Shown in pieces: positions 28,547-37,346 of a DNA stretch of 64,000 nt; the stretch's first letter is position 1; every line of letters starts with the position of its first letter. The DNA is from Streptococcus viridans (GTDB lineage: Bacteria > Bacillota > Bacilli > Lactobacillales > Streptococcaceae): assembly GCF_900636365.1 (NCBI RefSeq), contig NZ_LR134266.1:1191501-1255500 (forward strand), given 5' to 3'. The notes below the pieces were generated by a model. The model was given only the letters and a program-made list of their open reading frames with translations. It did not search any database and was not told where the DNA came from. Both the position numbers and the translations under genes were made by a program.

Positions 28547-29195
28547 GGGCTACTTCTCCCTTCATGATGGCTACTCCAGAGGAAGTGCCGATTCGGTTAG
28601 CACCCGCTTGGATCATAGCTTGAGCATCCTCATAGCTACGAGTACCTCCAGATGCTTTCACTCCCATATCCGGTCCAACAACCTGGCGCATGAGAGCTAC
28701 ATCCTCAACAGTTGCTCCACCACTAGAGAAGCCAGTCGAAGTTTTCACAAAGTCTGCTCCTGCCAATTTGGCAATCTGGCAAGCCACTACTTTTTCAGTT
28801 TCAGTTAATAAGCAAGTTTCAATAATCACTTTTACCAAGCGATCGCCACTTGCTTCTACAACGGCCTGAATATCTTCTTCTACTAATGTCAGATTTTTTG
28901 ATTTCAAGGCACCGATATTGATGACCATATCGATCTCATCGGCTCCATTTTGGATGGCATTTTGAGTTTCAAATGCTTTAACAGCTGGTGTGTTCGCGCC
29001 AAGAGGAAAACCAATCACCGTACACACTTTTACATCTGAATCCCGAAGTCCTTCTGCAGCGAAGTTAACCCAGGTCGGTTGGACACAAACACTCGCAAAA
29101 TCATATTCTTTCGCTTCTTCGATCAAAGCCTCGATTTGTTCTTGTTGTGCATCAGGTTTTAATAATGTGTGGTCAATATATTTGTTTAATTTCAT
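28533..29195 (-). CDS. deoC: Deoxyribose-phosphate aldolase
   Basis: 220 residues from ATG 29195, which follows GGGGGAGATTTATTA; an upstream in-frame start would overlap the pdp stop. Schiff-base lysine in [14 protein letters not shown] and second lysine in [10 protein letters not shown]. Cleaves deoxyribose 5-phosphate to glyceraldehyde 3-phosphate and acetaldehyde, completing deoxynucleoside breakdown. Confidence 0.97.
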   Translation of the reverse strand: MKLNKYIDHTLLKPDAQQEQIEALIEEAKEYDFASVCVQPTWVNFAAEGLRDSDVKVCTVIGFPLGANTPAVKAFETQNAIQNGADEIDMVINIGALKSKNLTLVEEDIQAVVEASGDRLVKVIIETCLLTETEKVVACQIAKLAGADFVKTSTGFSSGGATVEDVALMRQVVGPDMGVKASGGTRSYEDAQAMIQAGANRIGTSSGVAIMKGEVAHGDY

Positions 29196-29217
29196 TAATA
29201 AATCTCCCCCAAACGAA

Positions 29218-30495
29218 TTACGAAACGATTTCAATAATCTCTGAAACGCTTACAACCTCGTCTAGTATTTTAACATTTTTTTGGAATTCTGCAATGTTTT
29301 TTTGACAAATTTCTAAATTTGTATAAATAGTTGCAACAAGCTCCCCTTTTTGAACAGGATCACCGACTTTCTTAGCAAAAACAATTCCTGTTTCATAGTC
29401 TAAATCATCTGATTTTACTGCTCTGCCAGCCCCCAGACGCATAGCGAAGAGTCCGTGTTCCATGGCAGGCAAGGCTGCAATATAGCCATCCTCTTCTGCA
29501 TAGACAGGCACCTGTTCTTTTACCTGAACTGGACGGTAGAGATCTTCTAAATCGCCACCTTGAGCGAGGACCATTTCTTCAAATTTCTTCAGAGCTTTGC
29601 CGGCTGTCAGATGTTGTTTGACTTCTTCCAAGCTAGCCGTTACCCCACCGAGTTCCAACATAATTTGAGCCAATTCACAAATAAAGTGGGTGACATCTTC
29701 TCTGCCTTTGCCTTGAAGAATATCTAAGGCTTCAAGAATTTCGAGACGGTTTCCGATGCTGGTTCCCAAAGGTTGGCTCATATCCGTCAAGACAGCAATG
29801 GTCTTGCGCCCGACAGCATTTCCAAGATCCACCATGGTACGAGCTAGTTCACGCGCCTCTTCGATGGTCTTCATAAAGGCCCCTTCTCCAACGGTAACAT
29901 CGAGAAGGATAGCATCTGCTCCAGCCGCAATCTTCTTACTCATAACGGAACTGGCAATCAATGGAATCGTGTCAACTGTTGCCGTCACATCTCGAAGTGC
30001 ATAGAGAAGCTTATCCGCCATGACCAATTGATCAGATTGGCCGATAACAGAAAGACCAATGTCTTGTACTTGTTTGATGAACTCTTCTTGGGTCCGCTCA
30101 ACTTGGAATCCCTTAATCGATTCCAATTTATCAATGGTCCCCCCTGTATGTCCAAGACCACGACCACTCATCTTGGCTACTGGAACTCCAAAGCTGGCTA
30201 CTAGAGGGGCCAGTACAATCGTTACTTTGTCCCCTACACCACCTGTTGAGTGTTTGTCCACCTTGATGCCTTTAATAGCAGAGAGGTCGAATTGCTCCCC
30301 TGTTTCCACCATCTTCATGGTCAAATCTGATATTTCTCGAGTCGTCATTCCCTTGAAATAAACTGCCATGGCAAAGGCAGCCATTTGATAGTCTGGTACT
30401 GTTCCCGCTACATAGCCCTCAATCAGCCAGTGAATTTCTTCTTTACTCAACTCAATGCCATCACGTTTTTTCTGAATGATATCTACAGCTCTCAT
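29218..30495 (-). CDS. pdp: Pyrimidine-nucleoside phosphorylase
   Basis: 425 residues, thymidine phosphorylase family. Phosphate-binding loop [13 protein letters not shown] near residue 80, [16 protein letters not shown] and the C-terminal barrel-sandwich domain ([14 protein letters not shown]) are present. Splits uridine, deoxyuridine and thymidine to base plus sugar phosphate. Four-base overlap with the methyltransferase gene upstream. Confidence 0.96.
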   Translation of the reverse strand: MRAVDIIQKKRDGIELSKEEIHWLIEGYVAGTVPDYQMAAFAMAVYFKGMTTREISDLTMKMVETGEQFDLSAIKGIKVDKHSTGGVGDKVTIVLAPLVASFGVPVAKMSGRGLGHTGGTIDKLESIKGFQVERTQEEFIKQVQDIGLSVIGQSDQLVMADKLLYALRDVTATVDTIPLIASSVMSKKIAAGADAILLDVTVGEGAFMKTIEEARELARTMVDLGNAVGRKTIAVLTDMSQPLGTSIGNRLEILEALDILQGKGREDVTHFICELAQIMLELGGVTASLEEVKQHLTAGKALKKFEEMVLAQGGDLEDLYRPVQVKEQVPVYAEEDGYIAALPAMEHGLFAMRLGAGRAVKSDDLDYETGIVFAKKVGDPVQKGELVATIYTNLEICQKNIAEFQKNVKILDEVVSVSEIIEIVS

Positions 30496-31085
30496 GTAAC
30501 TTTCTCACTCCTTAAAATATAATAACCTTTGTCTTTTTTGAGGATTTCACAGTTTCCAAAGATTTCTTCCATTTTTGCTTTCGCACTGGGAGCACCTTGT
30601 TTTTTCTGAATGACAATGGTTAGGTCTCCACCAGGATTCAAATGGTCAAAGCTTCCAGAAAGTACTTCATGAACTACCTTTTTCCCAGCCCGAATGGGAG
30701 GGTTACTGATAATATGGTCAAAGCACCCTTCAACCTCATCATAGACATTGGATTGGAAGATCTTAGCTTCGACTTGATTTAAAGCCGCATTTTTCTGAGC
30801 TAGATCAAGGGCACGTGTATTAACGTCTACCATAGTAGCATGAACCCCTTGCGCCTTGACCAAAGAGAGACCAAGAGGACCATACCCGCAACCGACGTCC
30901 AAAACCATCTCTCCTTGCTGAAAAGACAGACAAGACAAGAGGACCTGGCTGCCAAAATCGATCATTTTCTTACTAAAAACACCGGCATCCGTCAAAAATT
31001 TCATCCGCTCTCCTAGAAGGACCACATGTAACTCATGGATATCATGTTGAGCATCTGGATGTTCATCATAGTACATTTTACTCAT
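30492..31085 (-). CDS. RsmC-like class I methyltransferase
   Basis: 197 residues. AdoMet motif VLDVGCGYGPLGLSL and the NPP catalytic motif HIISNPPIRAGKKVV match the rRNA small-subunit guanine methyltransferase family (RsmC/YbxB C-terminal domain only). First gene of the nucleoside operon, read from a TATAAT at 31092-31097. Its link to nucleoside salvage is positional; an RNA target is inferred from the family. Confidence 0.9.
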   Translation of the reverse strand: MSKMYYDEHPDAQHDIHELHVVLLGERMKFLTDAGVFSKKMIDFGSQVLLSCLSFQQGEMVLDVGCGYGPLGLSLVKAQGVHATMVDVNTRALDLAQKNAALNQVEAKIFQSNVYDEVEGCFDHIISNPPIRAGKKVVHEVLSGSFDHLNPGGDLTIVIQKKQGAPSAKAKMEEIFGNCEILKKDKGYYILRSEKVT

Positions 31086-31091
31086 ACTAGC

Positions 31092-31152
31092 ATTATAGCA
31101 TAATTTAACCTATTTTTAAATCGTTTACAGAAGATCTTAAAACTGATATACT
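31092..31152. promoter_or_regulatory. Divergent promoters with a central cre site
   Basis: Plus strand: TTTACA (31124-31129), 17-bp spacer, TATACT (31147-31152), driving coaA. Minus strand: TATAAT (31092-31097) for the nucleoside operon. A cre-like site at 31115-31130 (minus CTGTAAACGATTTAAA, 14 of 16) covers the coaA -35 and the region where the minus-strand -35 must lie. Confidence 0.65.
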
Positions 31153-31180
31153 AAAGGTCACTATGGAGGAAAAGCTTGAA

Positions 31181-32101
31181 ATGGATAAAGAATTTCTACA
31201 CTTCGAAAAGATCAATCGACAAACTTGGCAAAATCTCCACCGGAAATCAACTCCTCCTCTATCTGAAGAGGAATTGAATTCAATCAAGAGTTTTAATGAC
31301 CTCATTAGTTTACAAGATGTAACAGACATTTATTTACCCCTGACACACTTAATTCAAATCTACAAAAAAGCGAAAGAAGACTTAGCTTTCTCTAAAGGCA
31401 TCTTTCTCCAACAGGAAAGCAAAAAACAGCCTTTTATGATTGGAATTTCAGGGTCTGTGGCTGTCGGCAAATCAACGACTAGTCGCCTCCTTCAAATCCT
31501 TCTTTCTCGAACCTTTTCCGGTTCTACAGTGGAGCTAGTGACGACAGATGGCTTCTTATATCCCAATGCGACCCTGATTGAACAAAACATTCTCAATCGC
31601 AAGGGCTTCCCTGAAAGTTATGATATGGAACTTCTCTTAGATTTCTTGAATCAGCTTAAAAATGGTCAGAGTTACCAGATTCCCGTTTATTCTCACGAGA
31701 TTTATGATATCGTCCCTGACCAGAAGCAAACCATCCAAGCTGCAGACTTCATTATCGTAGAAGGGATCAATGTTTTTCAGAATCCTCAAAATGATCGTCT
31801 CTATATGACGGACTTCTTTGACTTTTCCATCTATGTGGATGCTGAGGTTGCCAACATTGAGTCTTGGTATATTGATCGCTTTAAAAAGTTGTTGGACCGT
31901 GCAAAGGATGACCCAAGCAACTACTACCACCGCTTTACCCAGCAACCAGAAGCTGAAGTCCTAGCCTTCGCTCATCAGGTATGGGAGTCGATCAATCTCT
32001 TAAATCTAAAAGACTATATCGAACCCACTCGAAACCGAGCCGAACTGATTCTGCACAAAGCTGCCAACCATGAGATTGATGAAATCTATCTTAAGAGATA
32101 A
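31181..32101 (+). CDS. coaA: Pantothenate kinase, type I
   Basis: 306 residues from ATG 31181; GGAGGA ends ten bases before it, whereas the longer frame at 31163 would include that site. P-loop [17 protein letters not shown] near residue 90, TTDGFLYPN and the C-terminal [13 protein letters not shown] identify the bacterial type I enzyme. First and controlling step of coenzyme A synthesis. Followed by rpsT on the same strand. Confidence 0.97.
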   Translation: MDKEFLHFEKINRQTWQNLHRKSTPPLSEEELNSIKSFNDLISLQDVTDIYLPLTHLIQIYKKAKEDLAFSKGIFLQQESKKQPFMIGISGSVAVGKSTTSRLLQILLSRTFSGSTVELVTTDGFLYPNATLIEQNILNRKGFPESYDMELLLDFLNQLKNGQSYQIPVYSHEIYDIVPDQKQTIQAADFIIVEGINVFQNPQNDRLYMTDFFDFSIYVDAEVANIESWYIDRFKKLLDRAKDDPSNYYHRFTQQPEAEVLAFAHQVWESINLLNLKDYIEPTRNRAELILHKAANHEIDEIYLKR

Positions 32102-32160
32102 AGAGATTGTAACAAAACGACCCCCAAAAGATGGCGATTCGAAGAAAAATTAGTTTGGGC

Positions 32161-32189
32161 TTGTCAAAAGAAAAGTTTTCAGATATAAT
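32161..32189 (+). promoter_or_regulatory. Promoter of rpsT
   Basis: -35 TTGTCA (32161-32166), exact 17-bp spacer, -10 TATAAT (32184-32189), about 30 bp before the ribosome site. Confidence 0.85.
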
Positions 32190-32222
32190 AAGAGAGTTAG
32201 AATATCATTGGAGGTGAAAAAA

Positions 32223-32456
32223 TTGGCAAACATTAAATCAGCTATCAAACGCGCTGAATTGAACGTTAAACACAACGAAAAAAACTCAGCTCAAAAATCA
32301 GCTATGCGTACTGCAATCAAAGCTTTTGAAGCAAACCCATCTGAAGAACTTTACCGCGCTGCTAGCTCAGCTATCGATAAAGCAGAAACTAAAGGTTTGA
32401 TCCACAAAAACAAAGCTAGCCGTGATAAAGCACGTCTTGCAGCGAAACTTGGTTAA
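32223..32456 (+). CDS. rpsT: 30S ribosomal protein S20
   Basis: Start is TTG at 32223, behind a strong GGAGGTG; the mature sequence then begins [13 protein letters not shown], the conserved S20 N-terminus, giving 77 residues. Lys/Ala-rich and mostly helical, binding 16S rRNA. A non-ATG start is a known feature of rpsT in several bacteria and fits weak autogenous translation control. Followed by a strong terminator. Confidence 0.97.
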   Translation: MANIKSAIKRAELNVKHNEKNSAQKSAMRTAIKAFEANPSEELYRAASSAIDKAETKGLIHKNKASRDKARLAAKLG

Positions 32457-32477
32457 TCAAGAATTGCATACAAAATG

Positions 32478-32498
32478 AGCTCTCCGGAGCTTTTTTTG
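32478..32498 (+). terminator. Terminator of rpsT
   Basis: Arms AGCTC and GAGCT with a TCCG loop, then T7. Confidence 0.85.
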
Positions 32499-32521
32499 TT
32501 GCTTCGATATGAGGAGATACG

Positions 32522-33052
32522 ATGAAAATTTCGATTATCGGCTATTCCGGTTCTGGCAAGTCAACTTTGGCTGAAACCTTAGCCCGCTACTACTCCATTC
32601 CCAAACTCCACATGGATACCCTTCAATTTCAACCGGGTTGGATAGACAGTGACCGGGATTGGATGGAGGAAGAAATGAAACAATTTCTCAGTACTCATAG
32701 AGACTGGGTCATTGATGGCAATTACTCTTGGTGCTGCTATGAGGAGAGAATGGAGCAAGCCGACCAGATTATCTTCCTGAATTTCTCCCGTTGGAACTGC
32801 CTCTATAGAGGATGGAAACGATACCGTCGCTATAAAGGCAGAGTCCGTGAGAGTATGGCAGCAGGCTGCCCAGAACGCTTTGACTGGGAATTCATCCGTT
32901 GGATTCTCTGGGACGGTCGAACTAAGAATGCCAAAGAAAGATATCGAAATATCCGTTCTAGCTATCCCGATAAATTCATCACTCTCAAAAACCAAAAGGA
33001 ACTAGACCGTTTCCTCAATAACATCAAAAATGATCTACTGGAATCGAAGTAA
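32522..33052 (+). CDS. FlaR-like P-loop nucleotide kinase
   Basis: 176 residues. Walker A IGYSGSGKSTLAE at the start, HMDTLQFQPGW, VIDGNYSW and an adenylate-kinase-like fold; this family is often annotated as a topology-modulation protein (FlaR). The true substrate is not established. ATG follows GAGGAGATACG. Convergent with the TetR gene; the shared terminator overlaps its last codons. Confidence 0.82.
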   Translation: MKISIIGYSGSGKSTLAETLARYYSIPKLHMDTLQFQPGWIDSDRDWMEEEMKQFLSTHRDWVIDGNYSWCCYEERMEQADQIIFLNFSRWNCLYRGWKRYRRYKGRVRESMAAGCPERFDWEFIRWILWDGRTKNAKERYRNIRSSYPDKFITLKNQKELDRFLNNIKNDLLESK

Positions 33053-33075
33053 ATATTCGATCTAGTAGATCATTT
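33027..33075. terminator. Terminator between convergent genes
   Basis: Long hairpin with arms GATCTACT.GA.TCGAA and TTCGATCTAGTAGATC, then T5 on the plus strand. The left arm contains the end of the FlaR-like gene and the loop its stop codon. Confidence 0.75.
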
Positions 33076-33078
33076 TTC

Positions 33079-33657
33079 TTATTTTCTTTTCTTTTGAGGA
33101 AACAAGGGAAGTCCTAAAGAAGCCATCTTCTCCGCTGGCACCTTCATGCCATCCTTAATCCACTTGGCTAGGACAGAGACAATGGCTGAGCTGAGGAAGG
33201 AATTCAAATAACTAGCCGGTCCTTGTGAGGATTTTTGACTTTTACTTCTCTTTTCCAGAAACTCATAAACAGCCTTGGTAAGTAATTTCTCAAAATTATA
33301 ATCGACGGCCAAGCTGATAATGCGGGCTTCTTTCTTGGCCTCTTTAAAGAGATAAACCCAAATCTGGTACAAATCGGTCTTAAAATTATACCCCTCTAAA
33401 GACTTGGTAATTTTCGAAACAGTTGATTGGAAGATGGATTCCAGCAATTCTTCTTTCGACTCATAATTTCGGTAAAAGGCTGCGCGAGAAACTCCTGCTC
33501 TCTCCACCAATTCTGAAATGGTAATCTTTTTCAAGTCCTTTTTATCCAACAACTGAAGCAAGGAAATCTCCAAGGACTCCCGTGTGATGGCATTGCTTTC
33601 TTGGTTAGATCGTTTCAAATTTTCTAAGGATTTTTCGGATATCTTTCTTTCTGCCAT
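33079..33657 (-). CDS. TetR-family transcription regulator
   Basis: 192 residues. N-terminal helix-turn-helix ITISELVERAGVSRAAFYRNY at about residues 43-63, followed by a helical ligand domain with no recognised subfamily. The very basic C-terminus (LFPQKKRK) is unusual. It is divergent from degV with about 125 bp between them; autoregulation or control of degV is possible. No adjacent efflux gene reveals the ligand. Confidence 0.9.
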   Translation of the reverse strand: MAERKISEKSLENLKRSNQESNAITRESLEISLLQLLDKKDLKKITISELVERAGVSRAAFYRNYESKEELLESIFQSTVSKITKSLEGYNFKTDLYQIWVYLFKEAKKEARIISLAVDYNFEKLLTKAVYEFLEKRSKSQKSSQGPASYLNSFLSSAIVSVLAKWIKDGMKVPAEKMASLGLPLFPQKKRK

Positions 33658-33784
33658 AACACTTACTTTCTATCTGTATCATCTGAATGTATCTGCTTTC
33701 AGAGAATGCAACTTCATGATATAATTGTAAAAAAAGACTAACCACTTGTCAATGAACAATTATTTACATTTTGAGGTAATAAAA

Positions 33785-34627
33785 ATGACATGGAAAATTA
33801 TCGCAGATTCTGGCTGTGATTATCGTACTTACGAAAGTGCTGCACCAGATACTAGCTTTGTTTCAGTGCCCCTTACCATTCAGATTGGTGAGACCATCTA
33901 TACAGACGACGCTAATCTGGATACAGATAAAATGATGGAAGATATGTATGCAACGACTACTGCTTCCAAATCAGCTTGTCCTAGTCCTGATGACTATATG
34001 AGAGCCTTTGAGGGAGCTGATAATATTTTCGTTGTTACCATCACTGGTACTTTGTCTGGTAGCCACAATAGTGCTCAGGTCGCTAAAAAGCTTTATCAAG
34101 AAGATCATCCGACTACCAACATTCACGTGATTGATAGCTTATCAGCTGGTGGTGAAGTGGATCTACTCGTTCGTAAACTTCATCAACTCATCGCTCAAGA
34201 CCTTGACTTTGATCAAGTGGTCGAAGTCATCACCAAATACCAAGAAAAAACCAAACTAATCTTTGTCCTTGCTAAAGTCGATAATTTGGTCAAAAATGGC
34301 CGACTCAATAAAATTATCGGAACAGTTGTCGGCCTCTTAAACATCCGTATGGTTGGCCAAGCTAGCGATACTGGAACCCTTGAGCTCCTCCATAAAGCCC
34401 GTGGCCAAAAGAAAGCCATTTCCACTACTTTTGAAGAAATGCTTAAAGCCGGCTATAAAGGTGGACATATCACCATCGCTCACCGTCGCAACGAAAAATT
34501 CGTAGAACAACTCTCTGCCTTGGTCCATGAAAAGTTCGCCAATGCGGATATCGAAGCTCTTCCGACCTCAGGCCTCTGCAGCTTCTACGCTGAAGAAGGT
34601 GGCCTCTTAATCGGCTATGAAATTTAA
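33785..34627 (+). CDS. DegV-family fatty-acid-binding protein
   Basis: 280 residues from ATG 33785 behind TGAGG; the frame opening at 33746 lacks a ribosome site. ADSGCDYRTYES at the N-terminus, ITGTLSGSHNSA and the C-terminal FYAEEGGLLIGYE are family hallmarks. DegV proteins of the FakB type bind fatty acids for phosphorylation by FakA; this role is inferred from the family. Followed by a repeat element that contains a terminator hairpin. Confidence 0.92.
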   Translation: MTWKIIADSGCDYRTYESAAPDTSFVSVPLTIQIGETIYTDDANLDTDKMMEDMYATTTASKSACPSPDDYMRAFEGADNIFVVTITGTLSGSHNSAQVAKKLYQEDHPTTNIHVIDSLSAGGEVDLLVRKLHQLIAQDLDFDQVVEVITKYQEKTKLIFVLAKVDNLVKNGRLNKIIGTVVGLLNIRMVGQASDTGTLELLHKARGQKKAISTTFEEMLKAGYKGGHITIAHRRNEKFVEQLSALVHEKFANADIEALPTSGLCSFYAEEGGLLIGYEI

Positions 34628-34640
34628 ATCAACATAAAAA

Positions 34641-34815
34641 GAGGCTGGGACAAAAGTCCTAGCCTCTCAATTTTCTTTGGATTGTCGAGCAAGACGCAGT
34701 GGTTGAGTGGGCTCTACTACGCTGATTTCATCAGCTTTTACAGCCCTACTCAACTGTGCGGAGGTGGGACGACGAAATCGAATTCTAACGAATTACCGAT
34801 TTCTGTCCCACTCTC
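34641..34815 (+). repeat. 175-bp dispersed repeat, copy A
   Basis: Ends are imperfect inverted repeats (GAGGCTGGGACAAAA against GAGAGTGGGACAGAA). Inside are strong hairpins: GAGGCT.GGAC/GTCC.AGCCTC at the left end (an intrinsic terminator for degV), GTTGAGT.GGCT/AGCCC.ACTCAAC around GCTGAT/ATCAGC, and GAAATCG/CGATTTC. No open frame. Copy B at 44081 is the same length and differs at about five positions. Behaves like a non-autonomous miniature element or RNA-forming intergenic repeat. Confidence 0.85.
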
Positions 34816-34826
34816 TTTTACCATAC

Positions 34827-34860
34827 AGATTCCCTCCGGTCAAACCAGAGGGAATCTTTT
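34827..34860 (+). terminator. Terminator after repeat copy A
   Basis: Arms AGATTCCCTC and GAGGGAATCT, 11-base loop, then T6 on the plus strand, ending at the stop codon of the convergent ABC permease gene. Confidence 0.85.
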
Positions 34861-36507
34861 TTATTCACCAATTTCTTGGTTAAATTTGTAGAAAGTACCT
34901 TTATAAATAAAGTAAGTCGCAAGAGCACCTATACCAGCAATGAGAAGATAAATCACACTAGCAATCAGGGTGGTGAAAGCCACAGCGGATAGATAGAAGG
35001 TAAAGCCTATCAGGACTAGCATAACGATAATAAAGACGAAGATCAATAATCCTCTCAGGGCTGCGTTTCCTCTATTACGGTTCATCAGGTCTGTTACAGT
35101 CGACCAATTAGTCGTTAAGAGCTTGTAGTCACGTCGAAAAGCAATCACACTCAAGCTCAAACTGGTCAAAAACCAAATCAAAAGCATGGCTAGAAGGGAG
35201 AGGGGATGGACACCAAAGTAACAGGACACCCCTACCAAAAGCACAATCGGCAAAGCAGACTGAACCGAAAAGAGAATCCAAAATTTCTTCAAACAATAGC
35301 GTTTGAAGTCAATCGGAAGGGCACGAAGATAAGCGAAATTTTCCCGTTCCAAAGAGATCCCAATACTGGTCAAGCTTTCCACAGAGTTGAAGACTCCAAT
35401 CATGAAAGCGATGAGGGATAAGGGAAGTAAATATTGGGGTGTGAGGTAGTTCTCAATTTGAAGGGAAGCTCGCGACGCTCCTAAAAATAAGCCAAATGTG
35501 AAAAGATAAGGGAAAATCGCCATCATGAAGATGACTTGCGTCAGCAAGGTACCATCACTTAGAAGCCGTTTATGATAGGAAACAGTAAAGCGATGGAAGG
35601 CCTTCTGATCTCCCACCTTCATCTGACTCACCCGCTCCTTAACCGCATGGCTGGAAGAAACCTCAAGGGCAGCATCATAAAAATGAGGCAAGACCTGACT
35701 TTTGACCAGCCAAACGAGAACCGCTAGAAGCAGAATCCAAGCCAAGATCCCAAGCAGAGCACCTGAATCCAAAGGATTCAAGATAAAGCTATGAAAGACC
35801 TCTATTGGAGGAAAAATACTGGGTTGAGTAACCAGATCACCAGCCACCGAATGCTCTGATTGGAGCATATTAATATAGAGGTAAGCTCCAATGGAAATGA
35901 GACTACTCAAGCCAATGATGAGGTTAGACACCAAACTCGTGTGCTTCTTAAAGATAGCTGATTTGGTAATCAGGTGGGATAAGAACAAGGTGCCTAAAAA
36001 GAGGATGGAGAGGAGAATCATGGCACAAAGAAGGCCAAGAAGGAGCCCCACCAGAATATTTCCCCCTGCTTGGATGGGCAGAATGATGAAGTAACTAATC
36101 ATTGGAAGCAGAGCCATCAAGAGCACTAAAATGACCGAGATGCTCTTTCCTGCAATCACTTCTGCATCCGAAAAGGCATAGGGACGATAAAATTGCAAAT
36201 CCTTGCTCTCGTAAAAGACATTGTAAAAACTCATCAAACCTTGGGAGATCGTCAGGAGCGCAAAGAGCGTAATCATATTGACAAAGGGACCAGGGCTAGA
36301 GACAAAATCATTGGCACTCGAGAGAATCCCAAAGAGGAAAAGATAAAGGAGACCGATAAAAATATAGGTCCGAATAGACTGAGCGGAAACATTGACCTTC
36401 CTAGTCGGATCCTTTTCCTGCTTCTTACGAAATTTCGCTAATTGGGCCGGCTGAGTAGCATAAATGATGTTGACATCCACTAGGCGACGAACCATCTTAA
36501 GACGCAT
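34861..36507 (-). CDS. ABC transporter permease (large, ABC-2-like)
   Basis: 548 residues with about 14 hydrophobic segments in two halves and a long soluble region near residues 280-320. No family name I can assign with confidence; size and topology resemble large ABC-2 exporter permeases of Firmicutes. It overlaps the ATPase gene by 11 bases, so the two form one exporter. ATG at 36507 is behind GAGGTG. Substrate unknown. Confidence 0.82.
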   Translation of the reverse strand: MRLKMVRRLVDVNIIYATQPAQLAKFRKKQEKDPTRKVNVSAQSIRTYIFIGLLYLFLFGILSSANDFVSSPGPFVNMITLFALLTISQGLMSFYNVFYESKDLQFYRPYAFSDAEVIAGKSISVILVLLMALLPMISYFIILPIQAGGNILVGLLLGLLCAMILLSILFLGTLFLSHLITKSAIFKKHTSLVSNLIIGLSSLISIGAYLYINMLQSEHSVAGDLVTQPSIFPPIEVFHSFILNPLDSGALLGILAWILLLAVLVWLVKSQVLPHFYDAALEVSSSHAVKERVSQMKVGDQKAFHRFTVSYHKRLLSDGTLLTQVIFMMAIFPYLFTFGLFLGASRASLQIENYLTPQYLLPLSLIAFMIGVFNSVESLTSIGISLERENFAYLRALPIDFKRYCLKKFWILFSVQSALPIVLLVGVSCYFGVHPLSLLAMLLIWFLTSLSLSVIAFRRDYKLLTTNWSTVTDLMNRNRGNAALRGLLIFVFIIVMLVLIGFTFYLSAVAFTTLIASVIYLLIAGIGALATYFIYKGTFYKFNQEIGE

Positions 36508-37240
36508 CTGGACTCACCTCTTCTCTTCGACCGGCCAGTCCAAGATAGATGGACTCTAGGCTTTGTTCTGGGTGTTGCCCCTTCAGCTCCTCGATAGTTC
36601 CATAAAAGATGAGGTTCCCCTTCTTCAGGATGGCAATCTTATCACAGAGTTGCTCTGCCACTTCGAGGACATGGGTAGAGAAGATGACGGTATTTCCCTT
36701 ATCCGCATGCTCCCGCATCATCTGCTTCAAGTCGTAAGAGGCTTGGGGATCCAAACCCGTCATGGGCTCATCTAGAACCCAGATGTCTGGATCAGATAGT
36801 AGAGCCCCGATAACAAATACCTTCTGGCGCATTCCATGAGAGAAAGACTCGATGACTTCATAGCGATGACTAGTAAAGTCAAAAAGGTGGAGCAAATGAT
36901 CCAAACGGTCATCACATTCCTGCTGGCTCATATCATAGGACGTGGCAACCAACTCCCAAAATTCATTGGCCGTTAAACGAAGAAAGAGATCTGGTGAATC
37001 AGCTACATAGCCAATTTTCTTCTTTATTTCTAGGCGATTGCTATAGAGGTCCTTTCCATCTACTAGGATGCTACCGGTCGTTGGGGTGATGACACTGACC
37101 AGGCTCTTAATGGTCGTTGATTTTCCGGCTCCATTATGGCCAATCAAGCCGACAATCTGCCCATCTTCAATGGTCAGATTCAAGTGGTTCAATGCCAGAT
37201 GCCCATCGTAATCTTTTGTAACTCCTTGAAATTCAATCAT
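36497..37240 (-). CDS. ABC transporter ATPase
   Basis: 247 residues. Walker A GHNGAGKST, signature FSHGMRQKVFVIGAL (Gly-rich LSGGQ variant), Walker B WVLDEPMTGLDP and switch FSTHVLEVAE. Drug/ABC-2 type (CcmA-like) architecture. Transcribed from a near-consensus promoter with the permease. Cargo cannot be deduced. Confidence 0.92.
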   Translation of the reverse strand: MIEFQGVTKDYDGHLALNHLNLTIEDGQIVGLIGHNGAGKSTTIKSLVSVITPTTGSILVDGKDLYSNRLEIKKKIGYVADSPDLFLRLTANEFWELVATSYDMSQQECDDRLDHLLHLFDFTSHRYEVIESFSHGMRQKVFVIGALLSDPDIWVLDEPMTGLDPQASYDLKQMMREHADKGNTVIFSTHVLEVAEQLCDKIAILKKGNLIFYGTIEELKGQHPEQSLESIYLGLAGRREEVSPDAS

Positions 37241-37302
37241 AGATTCTCCTTCTCCTATTCCACTTCTCTAATAAAAGAAAATGGTTTATTCATATTGCCT
37301 AT

Positions 37303-37331
37303 ATTTTATTCCTCTTTTCCTCTTTTGTCAA
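37303..37331 (-). promoter_or_regulatory. Promoter of the ABC exporter pair
   Basis: -35 TTGACA (37326-37331), 17-bp spacer, -10 TAAAAT (37303-37308) on the minus strand, overlapping the end of the RocB-like gene region. Confidence 0.85.
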
Positions 37332-37346
37332 TGGAAAACTCAAGTA

